Shown: positions 16,083-24,399 of the stretch, in pieces
Position numbering within the stretch: position 1 is the stretch's first letter
Layout of the letters: the number at the start of each line of letters is the position of its first letter
Origin: Leisingera sp. ANG1
GTDB lineage: Bacteria > Pseudomonadota > Alphaproteobacteria > Rhodobacterales > Rhodobacteraceae
Assembly: GCF_000203975.2 (NCBI RefSeq)
Contig: NZ_AFCF02000015.1
Coordinates: 36,110 to 100,109 of the forward strand
DNA: 64,000 bases
Direction of reading: 5' to 3'
Position numbers and translations under genes: made by a program
Notes under the pieces: generated by a model
Databases searched by the model: none
Told to the model about the DNA's origin: nothing
The model's input: the letters and a program-made list of their open reading frames with translations, nothing else

Positions 16083-16767
16083 GAATTGCCGGATCATGAA
16101 CGGCGACTACGCGGTGGAGGCGGATCTGGAGATCGCGCCCGGCGCCTGCGTCGCGGTGATTGGCCCGTCCGGGGCCGGCAAGTCAACGCTGGTGGAGGCC
16201 GTGGCCGGTTTCCTGCCGGTGACCCGCGGGCGTATTTTGTGGAGGGGCGCCGACCTGACCCGCCAGGCGCCGGGCAAGCGGCCGGTGGCAATGCTGTTTC
16301 AGGACGGCAACCTGTTCCCGCATCTGACCGTGGCGCAGAATGTGGCGCTGGGGCTGCATGCAAACCTGCGGCTGAGCGCGGCGGAGTGGCGCCAGGTTGA
16401 GGCCGCGCTGGCGCGGGTTGGCCTGGGCGGCATGGGCGCACGCAAGCCTGCGGCGCTGTCCGGCGGGCAGCAAAGCCGGGTGGCATTGGCGCGGGTACTG
16501 GTGCAGGGGCGGGACATTCTGCTGCTGGATGAGCCCTTTGCCGCGCTGGGCCCGGCGCTGAAGGCAGAGATGCTGGACCTGGTGGCGGAACTGGCCCGCG
16601 AAAGCGGCGCCACGGTGCTGATGGTCAGCCATGATCCGAATGACGCCCGCCGGATCGCGGATCAGGTGGTGCTGGTGGCGGAGGGCAGGGCGCATGAGCC
16701 GCAGGCAACGGCGGAGCTGCTGAACAACCCGCCGCCGGCCTTGAAGGCTTATTTGGGATCTGCCTGA
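16069..16767 (+). CDS. thiQ: Thiamine ABC transporter, ATP-binding protein
   Basis: ATPase subunit of 232 residues powering ThiBP import. Walker A is GPSGAGKSTL (about 31-40), Q-loop LFQDGNLFPHL, signature LSGGQQSRVALARVL, Walker [14 protein letters not shown], and H-loop MVSHDPNDARR. All catalytic elements are intact. It is last in the TPP-riboswitch operon; hairpins at 16809-16829 and 16877-16898 follow. Confidence 0.95.
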   Translation: MLRLENCRIMNGDYAVEADLEIAPGACVAVIGPSGAGKSTLVEAVAGFLPVTRGRILWRGADLTRQAPGKRPVAMLFQDGNLFPHLTVAQNVALGLHANLRLSAAEWRQVEAALARVGLGGMGARKPAALSGGQQSRVALARVLVQGRDILLLDEPFAALGPALKAEMLDLVAELARESGATVLMVSHDPNDARRIADQVVLVAEGRAHEPQATAELLNNPPPALKAYLGSA

Positions 16768-16808
16768 CGCGCCGCCGGGAGCCGGTTTCGGAGGTGTGTA
16801 AGTGAAAA

Positions 16809-16829
16809 GGGGTTTCGCTGCGAAACCTC
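16809..16829. terminator. Hairpin downstream of thiQ
   Basis: GGTTTCG-CTG-CGAAACC (core 16811-16827), extendable by two more pairs. It lies 40 bases after the thiQ stop with AT-rich sequence following. Probably the thi operon terminator. Confidence 0.55.
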
Positions 16830-16876
16830 GTTTATAAACAAATGGTTAAACTGATTTTTTGGCCTTTTTGCCGGAT

Positions 16877-16898
16877 GCCCGCCGCCGGTGCGGCGGGC
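16877..16898 (-). terminator. Hairpin downstream of ribH
   Basis: Perfect 9-bp GC stem GCCCGCCGC / GCGGCGGGC with a 4-base loop. Reading leftward it is followed by A/T-rich GGCAAAAAGGCCAAAAAA. Position and stability suggest the ribH terminator. Confidence 0.55.
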
Positions 16899-16932
16899 TG
16901 GTGCAGGGGATAATGCACTGTAAGTGCTGCGT

Positions 16933-17370
16933 TTATGCGGCCAACGCCGCCTCCCGCGTCTTGGTGATCATCAGGGCTGCACTGGCGGCTTCGTTGCCTT
17001 TTTGCACGAAGTGCGCGCGGTAGATGGCCATGTGATGCTCCGTTTCCTGGAAATGGTGCGGGGTCAGCGAGACCGACAGAACCGGCACCCCGGTGTCCAT
17101 GCCGGCGCGCATCAGACCGTCAACCACGGCCTGCGCCACGAAATCATGCCGGTAGATGCCGCCGTCGACGACCAGCGCAGCGCAGGCCACGGCGGCGTAT
17201 TTTCCGGTCTTTGCCAACTCCTGTGCCAAGAGCGGCATTTCAAAGGCGCCGGGAACGTCGAACACGTCGACCTGCTCCGCCGGGATCAGCTGCAGGAAGC
17301 CCTCCAGCGCCTGGTCGACAATATCGGCATGCCATTGCGCCTTGATGAAGGCATAGCGGGTGTGTGTCAT
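16933..17370 (-). CDS. ribH: 6,7-dimethyl-8-ribityllumazine synthase, type II (RibH2-like)
   Basis: Penultimate enzyme of riboflavin synthesis. The 145-residue product closely follows the Brucella RibH2 pattern: FIKAQWHADIVDQA, VFDVPGAFEMPL, GGIYRHDFVAQAV (catalytic His75) and SVSLTPHHFQETEHH. Type II enzymes form decamers rather than 60-mers. AGGAGA precedes the ATG at 17370. It stands alone, away from other rib genes, behind a long leader with an FMN riboswitch, so flavin shortage should raise it. Confidence 0.93.
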   Translation of the reverse strand: MTHTRYAFIKAQWHADIVDQALEGFLQLIPAEQVDVFDVPGAFEMPLLAQELAKTGKYAAVACAALVVDGGIYRHDFVAQAVVDGLMRAGMDTGVPVLSVSLTPHHFQETEHHMAIYRAHFVQKGNEAASAALMITKTREAALAA

Positions 17371-17400
17371 TTCGTAATCTCCTATACAGTTTGGTGGCCT

Positions 17401-17442
17401 GCTGGCGGCCGCGAAAACCGGTGTCCACTTTTCGCTGCCAGC
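17401..17442 (-). repeat. Two-part hairpin in the ribH leader
   Basis: An inner stem GCGAAAA/TTTTCGC (17411-17417, 17429-17435) encloses a loop with CCGGTGTCCAC. An outer stem GCTGGC/GCCAGC (17401-17406, 17437-17442) closes it. It lies between the aptamer and the ribH ribosome-binding site. It may be part of the expression platform or an inserted palindromic repeat. Confidence 0.5.
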
Positions 17443-17507
17443 ACGGCATGACACGTCACCCAAGGCGATCACGAACAGACGGGCGCACGTCATCCGTGGC
17501 TCGCCTG

Positions 17508-17655
17508 CACGTTCTCTTCCATCCGGACTATGACCGTCGGCTCTGGAATCGCACCAGATCTGCTGACACTTCCAAAAGCTTGGAAGCCGCTCGCGGGCTT
17601 ACGGGACTTGGCCCGCTTACCGCCGGTGGGGAATTCCGCCCCGCCCTGAGAACAC
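17508..17655 (-). promoter_or_regulatory. FMN riboswitch (RFN element)
   Basis: Read leftward it starts GTTCTCAGGGCGGGG, then GGAATTCCCCACCGGCGGTA, then GCGGGCCAAGTCCCGTAAGC, GTCAGCAGATCTGGTG, GATTCCAGAGCCGACGGTCA and TAGTCCGGATGGAAGAGAAC. These are all the conserved RFN blocks in order. The ribH start is about 138 bases downstream. Binding of FMN should lower ribH expression. Confidence 0.96.
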
Positions 17656-17659
17656 GCGG

Positions 17660-17688
17660 ACATTGCCAAGCGGCGCAGCCGATTTCAA
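17660..17688 (-). promoter_or_regulatory. Promoter upstream of the FMN riboswitch
   Basis: Leftward TTGAAA (17683-17688), 17-base spacer, CAATGT (17660-17665), placed just before the aptamer. The -35 box and spacing are good, the -10 is weak. Confidence 0.5.
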
Positions 17689-17814
17689 GAACGGAACGTC
17701 AGACGCGCGGCTGGGACGTGAAATTGGTATTGTTCCTGAGCAGGGAAGTGGAGCTTTCAAATTGCAAAGCCGGGTTCCATGGTGTGCGGGACGGGCAGGC
17801 ACAGGAGAATTTTC

Positions 17815-18438
17815 ATGCACCCCAATCCGGTTTTCCACGATGCGGATACCGCGCAGAACCTGGCGTTTGCCCGTGCGCGGGCCTTTGGCGTGCTGGCGGT
17901 CTCCACGGAGGAGGCGCCGCTGATCAGCCATGTGCCGTTCCTGATTTCCGAAGACGGGGAATGGGCGGATCTGCATCTGGTGCGCTCCAATCCGATTGTG
18001 CGGATGCTGAAGGAAGCGCGCCCGGCCAGGATCGCCGTCAGCGGGCCGGATGGCTATGTCTCGCCGGACTGGTACGGGGTGCCAGATCAGGTGCCGACCT
18101 GGAACTATGTCGCGGTGCATCTGACTGGCGAGCTGGAGTTGCGTTCGGAGGAGGAATTGCGCGATCTGCTGGACCGGCAGTCGGCCTTTTACGAGGCGCG
18201 GCTGGGGCCGAAGCCGCCCTGGACGACGGCCAAGATGGATGCAGCGGCGCTGGCGCGGATGATGCGGATGATCGTGCCCGCCCGGATGCGGATCACGGGC
18301 ACTGATGGCACCTGGAAGCTGAGCCAGAACAAACCGGACGCCGCGCGCGCCGGAGCCGCAGAGGCCATAGCCGGCGGCATGGGCGCGGAGCTGGAGGAAC
18401 TGGCGGTGCTGATGCGTCAGGCTTCTACCAGATCATAG
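17815..18438 (+). CDS. PaiB-family FMN-binding protein (negative regulator family)
   Basis: A 207-residue split-barrel flavin-binding protein related to Bacillus PaiB. Family motifs are visible: HPNPVFHD at the start, SHVPFLI, DLHLVRSNPI, PDGYVSPDWYG and VPTWNYVAVHLTGELE, with SQNKPDA near the end. The ATG at 17815 follows AGGAGA. It is divergent from the FMN riboswitch, but the riboswitch faces the other way. Regulation is named from PaiB; flavin or heme-related binding may be the true role. Its last 22 bases overlap the convergent ABM gene. Confidence 0.85.
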   Translation: MHPNPVFHDADTAQNLAFARARAFGVLAVSTEEAPLISHVPFLISEDGEWADLHLVRSNPIVRMLKEARPARIAVSGPDGYVSPDWYGVPDQVPTWNYVAVHLTGELELRSEEELRDLLDRQSAFYEARLGPKPPWTTAKMDAAALARMMRMIVPARMRITGTDGTWKLSQNKPDAARAGAAEAIAGGMGAELEELAVLMRQASTRS

Positions 18439-18713
18439 TGTTTGATGGTGCGCGACTCGACCAGTTCGGCCTCGGCCGGGTCGATGTGCGGACTGGTGTA
18501 ATCCTCGCCCACAAATGCCTTGAGCGAGGCCAGATCCCTCCAGACCATCACAAAGCTGAACTCCCGCGGGGTCTCAGAGCGCGGCGCGCCGGGCAGGACC
18601 GAGACGATGCCCTCGGTGCCCTTCATCAGCGGGATTGCGGTTTCGTGAAAGAACTTGCTGAACTCGGCTTCTTTGCCGGGCCGTATGGTAACCTGGAATA
18701 TCCGCATGATCAT
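18417..18713 (-). CDS. ABM-domain (antibiotic biosynthesis monooxygenase-like) protein
   Basis: A 98-residue ferredoxin-like fold protein (dimeric alpha/beta barrel). It opens with MRIFQVTIRPGKEAEFSKFF and contains EFSFVMVWRDLASLKAFVGE, the usual W-containing ABM pattern. Such proteins are small cofactor-free monooxygenases or binding modules; the substrate is unknown. AGGAGCCC sets the start at 18713. It ends inside the convergent PaiB-like gene (22-base overlap). Confidence 0.78.
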   Translation of the reverse strand: MIMRIFQVTIRPGKEAEFSKFFHETAIPLMKGTEGIVSVLPGAPRSETPREFSFVMVWRDLASLKAFVGEDYTSPHIDPAEAELVESRTIKHYDLVEA

Positions 18714-18825
18714 TGTAGGGCTCCTGTCACTTGTTACACGGGCCCAGTCTAGCACAGTGCTGCATTTGCCCCTTCCCCTCAGGTCCGCTTGCAGTAGGCT
18801 GCGGCCAAACAGCGGAGGATTTTCA

Positions 18826-19428
18826 ATGAAGCTCACTTTTTCCCAATCATCTCCCTTTGCCCGCAAGGTTGTGGTGCTGCTGCATGAAACCGGGCAGCTG
18901 GAGGATGTTGATATTATGGACGTCACCACCACGCCCCTGAAGCCCAGCCCGGATGTGAAGGCCAGCAACCCGCTGGCCAAGATCCCGGCGCTGGAGCGCA
19001 ATGACGGGCCGGCCTTGTATGACAGCCGGGTGATCTGCGCCTACCTGGATGAGCGCGCAGGCGGCAAATTGTACGGCCGCGGCTGGGACAGCAAGGTGCT
19101 GGAGGCCACGGCCGACGGAATCATGGATGCGGCGGTGCTGATGTCTTATGAAAAACGGCTGCGTCCCGAAGACAAACAGTGGGACAATTGGCTGGACGCG
19201 CAGCGGGGCAAGGTGCTGGGCGGCTGCGCGGCGCTGAATGCGCGCTGGATGAGCCACCTGCAGGGGCCGCTGGATATCGGCCAGATCGCGGTGGCCTGCG
19301 CCCTGGCTTATGTGGATTTCCGCCACCCCGAAACCAACTGGCGCCAGGGCAATGAGGCGCTGGCGGACTGGTTCGCGGATTTCGAATCGCGCCCCGCGAT
19401 GCAGGCGACAAAACCACCCGCGGCCTGA
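18826..19428 (+). CDS. Glutathione S-transferase family protein
   Basis: A 200-residue GST. The N-terminal thioredoxin-like domain has SQSSPFARKVVVLLHETG (Ser in the active-site loop), NPLAKIPAL (cis-proline) and YDSRVICAYLDE, which binds glutathione. The C-terminal helical domain includes GPLDIGQIAVACALAYVDFR. GGAGG lies upstream of the ATG at 18826. The substrate is unknown. It is divergent from the ABM gene with 112 bases between. Confidence 0.92.
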   Translation: MKLTFSQSSPFARKVVVLLHETGQLEDVDIMDVTTTPLKPSPDVKASNPLAKIPALERNDGPALYDSRVICAYLDERAGGKLYGRGWDSKVLEATADGIMDAAVLMSYEKRLRPEDKQWDNWLDAQRGKVLGGCAALNARWMSHLQGPLDIGQIAVACALAYVDFRHPETNWRQGNEALADWFADFESRPAMQATKPPAA

Positions 19429-19450
19429 GCAGGCCCCTTGAAACAGACAG

Positions 19451-19495
19451 GTGCCGCGCCGATATGGGTGCGGCACTGTCACACAGGCGTGACAG
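19451..19495. terminator. Two adjoining inverted repeats after the GST gene
   Basis: GTGCCGC/GCGGCAC (19451-19457, 19470-19476) and CTGTCAC/GTGACAG (19476-19482, 19489-19495), both perfect 7-bp. They lie in the 211-bp gap before petA. The first may be the GST terminator; the second could be an operator for petABC. Confidence 0.45.
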
Positions 19496-19639
19496 AATTG
19501 CCGTCTGCGGCTTTCTGCGCGCCTATGACCGCTGGACGAAGCGGCTTCTCCCCGCTAGACACGCGCCTGAGTCACTGCGAGCAATCGCGGTGCATGCGCA
19601 TGTTTGCCCTAAACGGGCGCTGGAATTGGAGAAAACCTC

Positions 19640-20200
19640 GTGTCCCACGCAGAAGACCACGAAGGAACCCGGAGAGATTTCCTCTACTACGCCACTGCCG
19701 GCGCCGGGGCAGTGACCGCGGGTGCCGCCGTATGGCCCCTGGTCAACCAGATGAACCCCTCCGCCGACGTGAAAGCGCTGTCCTCGATCCTGGTCGATGT
19801 CAGCGGCGTGGAAGTTGGCACGCAGATCTCGGTCATGTTCCTTGGTAAGCCGGTGTTCATCCGCCGCCGCACCCAGGAAGAGATCGAGGCAGCCCGTGCC
19901 GTGGAGCTGTCCGAACTGATCGACCCGCGGTCGGAAAACGCCAACAAGCCGGGCACCGACGCGGCTGACGCGAACCGGACCATGGACGACGCCGGCGAAT
20001 GGCTGGTGATGATGGGTGTTTGCACCCACCTCGGCTGTGTGCCGCTGGGCGACGGTGCCGGCGAATTCAACGGCTGGTTCTGCCCGTGCCACGGCTCGCA
20101 CTACGACACCGCAGGCCGCATCCGCAAAGGCCCGGCGCCGGAGAACCTGCACGTGCCGGTGGCTGAGTTCACCGACGCCAACACCATCAAGCTGGGATAA
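19640..20200 (+). CDS. petA: Ubiquinol-cytochrome c reductase, Rieske iron-sulfur subunit
   Basis: The [2Fe-2S] subunit of cytochrome bc1, moving electrons from ubiquinol to cytochrome c1. 186 residues from a GTG start preceded by GGAGAAAACCTC. The twin-arginine signal-anchor is [20 protein letters not shown], and the cluster ligands are in [10 protein letters not shown] and CPCHGSHYD. It is first in petABC. Its proposed regulators petP/petR are about 16.5 kb away, whereas in R. capsulatus they adjoin the operon. Confidence 0.97.
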   Translation: MSHAEDHEGTRRDFLYYATAGAGAVTAGAAVWPLVNQMNPSADVKALSSILVDVSGVEVGTQISVMFLGKPVFIRRRTQEEIEAARAVELSELIDPRSENANKPGTDAADANRTMDDAGEWLVMMGVCTHLGCVPLGDGAGEFNGWFCPCHGSHYDTAGRIRKGPAPENLHVPVAEFTDANTIKLG

Positions 20201-20212
20201 GGAAACGCGCTC

Positions 20213-21547
20213 ATGTCCGGTATTCCGCACGACCATTACGAGCCGAAGACAGGCGCAGAAAAGTGGCTGCACAGCCGCCTGCCCATCGTCGGCCTGATCT
20301 ATGACACCATCATGATCCCCACCCCCAAGAACCTGAACTGGTGGTGGATCTGGGGCATCGTCCTGGCCTTCTGCCTGGCGCTGCAAATCGTCACTGGCAT
20401 CGTCCTGGTGATGCACTACACCCCGCATGTTGATCTGGCGTTCGCCTCTGTCGAGCATATCATGCGCGACGTGAACGGCGGCCATATGCTGCGTTACCTG
20501 CATATGAACGGCGCGTCGCTGTTCTTTGTTGCCGTCTACATCCACATCTTCCGCGGCCTGTACTACGGCTCCTACAAGGCGCCCCGCGAAGTCACCTGGA
20601 TTGTCGGCATGCTGATCTACCTGATGATGATGGGCACCGCCTTCATGGGCTACGTTCTGCCCTGGGGCCAGATGTCCTTCTGGGGGGCCACCGTTATCAC
20701 CGGCCTGTTTGGCGCGATCCCGTTCATCGGCGAAGCGATCCAGACCTGGCTGCTGGGCGGGCCCGCAGTGGACAACGCAACCCTGAACCGCTTCTTCTCG
20801 CTGCACTACCTGCTGCCCTTCGTGATTGCAGCGCTGGTGATCGTGCACATCTGGGCCTTCCACACCACTGGCAACAACAACCCGACCGGTGTTGATGTCC
20901 GCAAGGGGTCCAAGGAAGAAGCCAAGAAAGACACCCTGCCGTTCTGGCCGTACTTCGTGATCAAGGACTTCCTGGGCCTGGCCGTTGTGCTGGTTGTGTT
21001 CTGGGCCATCGTCGGCTTCATGCCGAACTACCTGGGCCACCCGGACAACTACATCGAAGCCAACCCGCTGGTGACCCCGGCGCACATCGTTCCGGAATGG
21101 TACTTCCTGCCGTTCTACGCGATCCTGCGTGCCTTCACCTCCGAGGTCTGGGTGGTGCAGTTCGCCTCCTTCGTGACCGGCGGCATCGTGGATGCGAAGT
21201 TCTTTGGCGTGATCGCCATGTTCGGCGCGATCCTGGCCATGGCGCTGGCGCCCTGGCTGGACACCTCCAACGTGCGTTCGGGCCGTTACCGCCCGATGTT
21301 CAAATGGTGGTTCGCGCTGCTGGTCGTCGACTTCTTTGCCCTGATGTGGCTGGGTGCGATGCCGGCGGAAGAGCCCTATGCATCGTTCTCGCTGATCGCA
21401 TCGGCCTACTGGTTCGGCTACTTCTTCGTGATCCTGCCGCTGCTGGGCGTGATCGAGAAGCCGCTGGCTCAGCCTGCAACCATCGAAGAGGATTTCGACG
21501 CCCACTACGGCAAGAAGTCTTCTGCTGACGCCACTCCTGCCGAGTAA
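20213..21547 (+). CDS. petB: Cytochrome b of the bc1 complex
   Basis: Core membrane subunit (444 residues) with both ubiquinol sites and hemes bL and bH. The eight-helix pattern, the Qo-site motif [13 protein letters not shown] and the heme histidines in [12 protein letters not shown] and [21 protein letters not shown] are visible. The C-terminal extension [19 protein letters not shown] is common in alphaproteobacteria. It is 12 bases after petA and 19 before petC. Confidence 0.98.
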   Translation: MSGIPHDHYEPKTGAEKWLHSRLPIVGLIYDTIMIPTPKNLNWWWIWGIVLAFCLALQIVTGIVLVMHYTPHVDLAFASVEHIMRDVNGGHMLRYLHMNGASLFFVAVYIHIFRGLYYGSYKAPREVTWIVGMLIYLMMMGTAFMGYVLPWGQMSFWGATVITGLFGAIPFIGEAIQTWLLGGPAVDNATLNRFFSLHYLLPFVIAALVIVHIWAFHTTGNNNPTGVDVRKGSKEEAKKDTLPFWPYFVIKDFLGLAVVLVVFWAIVGFMPNYLGHPDNYIEANPLVTPAHIVPEWYFLPFYAILRAFTSEVWVVQFASFVTGGIVDAKFFGVIAMFGAILAMALAPWLDTSNVRSGRYRPMFKWWFALLVVDFFALMWLGAMPAEEPYASFSLIASAYWFGYFFVILPLLGVIEKPLAQPATIEEDFDAHYGKKSSADATPAE

Positions 21548-21566
21548 GAAGAAGGAACACCTGACA

Positions 21567-22355
21567 ATGTTCAAGAAACTGGCAACCGGTGCCGCCTTCG
21601 CTCTGGCCATGATCCCTGCTGCGTCTTACGCAGCAGGCGGCGGCGAGCAGCACATCACCGACTACGCCTTCTCGTTTGAAGGCCCGTTCGGCACCTACGA
21701 CCGCAACCAGCTGCAGCGCGGCCTGCAGATCTACACCGAAGTCTGCGCGGCCTGCCACGGGCTGAAGCTGGTGCCGCTGCGCACCCTGGCAGACGAGGGC
21801 GGCCCGCAGCTGCCGGAGGATCAGGTGCGTGCCTACGCAGCTGACAACTTCAGCGTCTACGATCCGGAACTGGATGAGGACCGCCCGGCCAAGCCGGTCG
21901 ATCACTTCCCGGAGAACAACAACGCCGGCGCCCCGGACCTCAGCATGATGGCCAAGGCGCGTGCGGGCTTCCACGGCCCCTATGGCCTGGGCATCAACCA
22001 GCTGTTCAAGGGCATGGGCGGTGCCGAGTACATCGCCTCGCTGCTGGCCGGCTACACCGGTGAGTCCAAGGAAGAAGCAGGCACCACCTTCTATGAGAAC
22101 ACTGCCTTCCCGGGCGGCTGGATCTCCATGGCGCCGCCGCTGTCCGATGAGCAGGTGGAATTTGCCGACGGCCACGCCAACGACGTGGAAGCCATGTCGC
22201 AGGACGTCGCGGCCTTCCTGATGTGGACCGCAGAGCCCAAGATGATGGCGCGCAAGCAGGCCGGTTTTGTCGGCGTGCTGTTCCTGACCCTGCTGTCGGT
22301 GATGCTGTATCTGACCAACAAGCGCCTTTGGGCGCCGCACAAGGGCAAGCACTGA
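21567..22355 (+). CDS. petC: Cytochrome c1
   Basis: Heme c subunit of bc1, 262 residues. Signal peptide [21 protein letters not shown], heme attachment CAACHG (CXXCH), and a C-terminal membrane anchor ([15 protein letters not shown]) ending in basic residues. A methionine ligand for the heme lies in the C-terminal half ([12 protein letters not shown] region likely). Last gene of petABC, closed by a strong terminator. Confidence 0.97.
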   Translation: MFKKLATGAAFALAMIPAASYAAGGGEQHITDYAFSFEGPFGTYDRNQLQRGLQIYTEVCAACHGLKLVPLRTLADEGGPQLPEDQVRAYAADNFSVYDPELDEDRPAKPVDHFPENNNAGAPDLSMMAKARAGFHGPYGLGINQLFKGMGGAEYIASLLAGYTGESKEEAGTTFYENTAFPGGWISMAPPLSDEQVEFADGHANDVEAMSQDVAAFLMWTAEPKMMARKQAGFVGVLFLTLLSVMLYLTNKRLWAPHKGKH

Positions 22356-22390
22356 TCCCTGGCAGCTGACTAAAGCTTTGAAACATCAAA

Positions 22391-22420
22391 CCCCCGCAAG
22401 TGATGCTTGCGGGGGTTTTT
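22391..22420 (+). terminator. Rho-independent terminator of petABC
   Basis: CCCCCGCAAG (22391-22400), 5-base loop, CTTGCGGGGG (22406-22415), then TTTTT. Perfect 10-bp stem 36 bases after petC. Confidence 0.95.
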
Positions 22421-22433
22421 CGTTGCTGACGGG

Positions 22434-22500
22434 GAGGGGCGCTGCCCCTCTGCGCGCGGACGCGCATTCACCCCGGGGTATTTCGGACCAGAAAGAAGCC
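22434..22500. repeat. Dispersed intergenic repeat, copy 3
   Basis: Starts with the hairpin GAGGGGC-GCT-GCCCCTC and ends with CACCCCGGGGTATTTCGGAC followed by CAGAAAGAAG. It matches copies at 1733-1853 and 13298-13360 in order and core. It lies between petC and the convergent glyoxalase-like gene. Confidence 0.7.
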
Positions 22501-22506
22501 GGAAGC

Positions 22507-22944
22507 CTAGGCCAGCGGGCTGACCGTCAGATGCGGAAGGCCGTTGGAAGTCTTCTGCGGCGAACGGTCGTCCGCATTGATCACCGCGGACACCCGCTGA
22601 CGCCAGGAGGAGAAGCTGTCGAACCGGACCACGTCCACAGGCGCGTCGAATTGCAGGGTGATCCGCCGGTGGCCATTGCCGCCGCAGGCGGCCAGCCCGT
22701 GCACGTAGCCGGTGAAGGGCTGGCCCAGATAGCGCCCCTCGACCCGCATCCCCACCTGCAGCTCCGGCGCGTTGGAGGCACGGGCGTGGAGCGTGTTCCA
22801 GTCGCGGAAACCATAGTACTGGGCGATCCGCTCCAGGGCGGTGCTGTGGGGGATGGGCTGGCCCTGGGCCTTGGAATGCTTGCGCAAGAGCCGGGCCTCG
22901 GCCTTGAGCTGCGCAACAGAAGGAAGGGCAGAGTTGGTCTGCAT
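22507..22944 (-). CDS. Glyoxalase-superfamily-annotated protein
   Basis: A 145-residue protein of a conserved but poorly understood group often labelled glyoxalase superfamily. The N-terminal third has the diagnostic segment IPHSTALERIAQYYGFRDWN followed by TLHAR. The C-terminal part (VGMRVEGRYLGQPFTGYVHG) looks like a small beta-barrel. The start at 22944 gives the family N-terminus; GAAAGGT precedes. No metal ligands of true glyoxalases are obvious. Function unknown. Confidence 0.7.
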   Translation of the reverse strand: MQTNSALPSVAQLKAEARLLRKHSKAQGQPIPHSTALERIAQYYGFRDWNTLHARASNAPELQVGMRVEGRYLGQPFTGYVHGLAACGGNGHRRITLQFDAPVDVVRFDSFSSWRQRVSAVINADDRSPQKTSNGLPHLTVSPLA

Positions 22945-23136
22945 GGGTGTACCTTTCGCGAAAGAGTGCATGTGCCGTTGCAGACAGGGCTCGCATTGCT
23001 GTCTGGGCGTGCACCCAGGCGTCAGGATAAACCTTGTCCGGATTTCACCATGGCCAGCGGCCGCGAGCGGCAGGTATCCGGGACCTGTGTTGTGAGATTT
23101 AGCGGGTAGGAGCGGGGAAAGCAATTCCCCTCTGGG

Positions 23137-24399
23137 TCAGGCCACCAGCTGGCTGCCTGCCGTACCGGTAATGGCGGCGGTGACGATCCGGCCTTCTTCC
23201 TGGGGGGCTGCGAACGCCACTTCCGTGAACTGTTCGGTGCGGCCCATGTGCGGGTTTTCCATCAGAATGCGGTGGGTCTTGCCGACCTGCTCTGCCAGAT
23301 GGCGTTCCACTTGCGCATCGCCGGCCGCGCGCAGGCGGGCAGCACGCTCCTTGATGACGTTGCCGTTCACTTGGTTCGGGATCTTCGCCGCCGGGGTGCC
23401 CTCGCGCTTGGAATAGGGGAAGACGTGCAGCCAGGTCAGATCGCAGTCGGTGACCAGTTTCAGCGAGTTCTCGAAATGGGCGTCGGACTCGGTCGGGAAG
23501 CCTGCGATGATGTCGGCGCCGAATGTCATCTCCGGACGCAGGCGGCGGGCCTCCTCGCAAAACGCGATGGCGTCGTCGCGCAGGTGGCGGCGGGCCATGC
23601 GTTTCAGGATCAGGTTGTCGCCATGCTGCAGCGACAGGTGCAGATGCGGCATCAGCCGCGGCTCGGTGGCGATTGCCTGCATCAGGTTCTCGTCCGCCTC
23701 AATCGAATCGATCGAGGAGATGCGCAGCCGCGGCAGGTCCGGCACCAGCTTCAGGATCCGCATCACCAGGTCGCCCAGGCGGGGCTGTGCAGGCAGATCA
23801 GCGCCCCAGGAGGTCAGGTCCACGCCGGTCAGAACCACCTCGTTGTAGCCCCTGTCCACCAGCCGCTTGATCTGGTCGATCACCACGCCCGCGGGGACCG
23901 AGCGGGAGTTGCCGCGGCCGTAGGGGATGATGCAGAAGGTGCAACGGTGGTCGCAGCCGTTCTGGACCTGCACATAGGCGCGGCTGCGGGTGCCGAAACC
24001 GTCGATCAGGTGGCCTGCGGTCTCTGTCACCGACATGATGTCGTCGACCTGGACCTTCTCCGTGGTGCCGATGAAATCCGGGCCTTTGGCGATCTGCTGC
24101 CAGGTCTCAGCCTGCATCTTCTCGGTGTTGCCGATGACGCGGGTGACCTCTTCCATTGCGGCAAAGGTTTCCGGCTCTGTCTGGGCGGCGCAGCCGGTCA
24201 CGATGATCGGCGCCTCCGGATTTTCGCGGCGCAGCTTGCGGATCTCCTGGCGCGCCTTGCGCACGGCCTCGGCTGTTACCGCGCAGGTGTTGACCACCAC
24301 GGCGTTCTCCAGGCCTGCCTGCTGGCTCAGCTCCTTCATCGCCTCGGTCTCATAGGCATTCAGGCGGCAGCCGAGGGTGGTGAACTTGGGCACGCTCAT
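23137..24399 (-). CDS. mtaB: tRNA ct6A/t6A37 methylthiotransferase
   Basis: Radical SAM enzyme converting t6A37 to ms2t6A37 in tRNA. 420 residues. The N-terminal UPF0004 domain has the cluster cysteines in GCRLNAYE, VNTCAVT and TGCAAQTEP. The radical-SAM triad is CDHRCTFCIIPYGRG, and a TRAM domain ends the protein (GRTEQFTEVAF onward). RLNAYE and the length fit MtaB rather than MiaB or RimO. The ATG overlaps the dapF stop by 4 bases. Confidence 0.93.
   Translation of the reverse strand: MSVPKFTTLGCRLNAYETEAMKELSQQAGLENAVVVNTCAVTAEAVRKARQEIRKLRRENPEAPIIVTGCAAQTEPETFAAMEEVTRVIGNTEKMQAETWQQIAKGPDFIGTTEKVQVDDIMSVTETAGHLIDGFGTRSRAYVQVQNGCDHRCTFCIIPYGRGNSRSVPAGVVIDQIKRLVDRGYNEVVLTGVDLTSWGADLPAQPRLGDLVMRILKLVPDLPRLRISSIDSIEADENLMQAIATEPRLMPHLHLSLQHGDNLILKRMARRHLRDDAIAFCEEARRLRPEMTFGADIIAGFPTESDAHFENSLKLVTDCDLTWLHVFPYSKREGTPAAKIPNQVNGNVIKERAARLRAAGDAQVERHLAEQVGKTHRILMENPHMGRTEQFTEVAFAAPQEEGRIVTAAITGTAGSQLVA

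Noticed and set aside
19523..21610. A 695-codon open frame antisense to petA and petB
   Set aside because: It mirrors highly expressed, codon-biased genes whose reverse strand lacks stops; the product is His/Gln/Val-rich without any family motif.
22370..23014. A 214-codon frame across the glyoxalase-like gene and the dispersed repeat
   Set aside because: It runs through the petC terminator region and repeat sequence and is out of frame with the recognisable protein.
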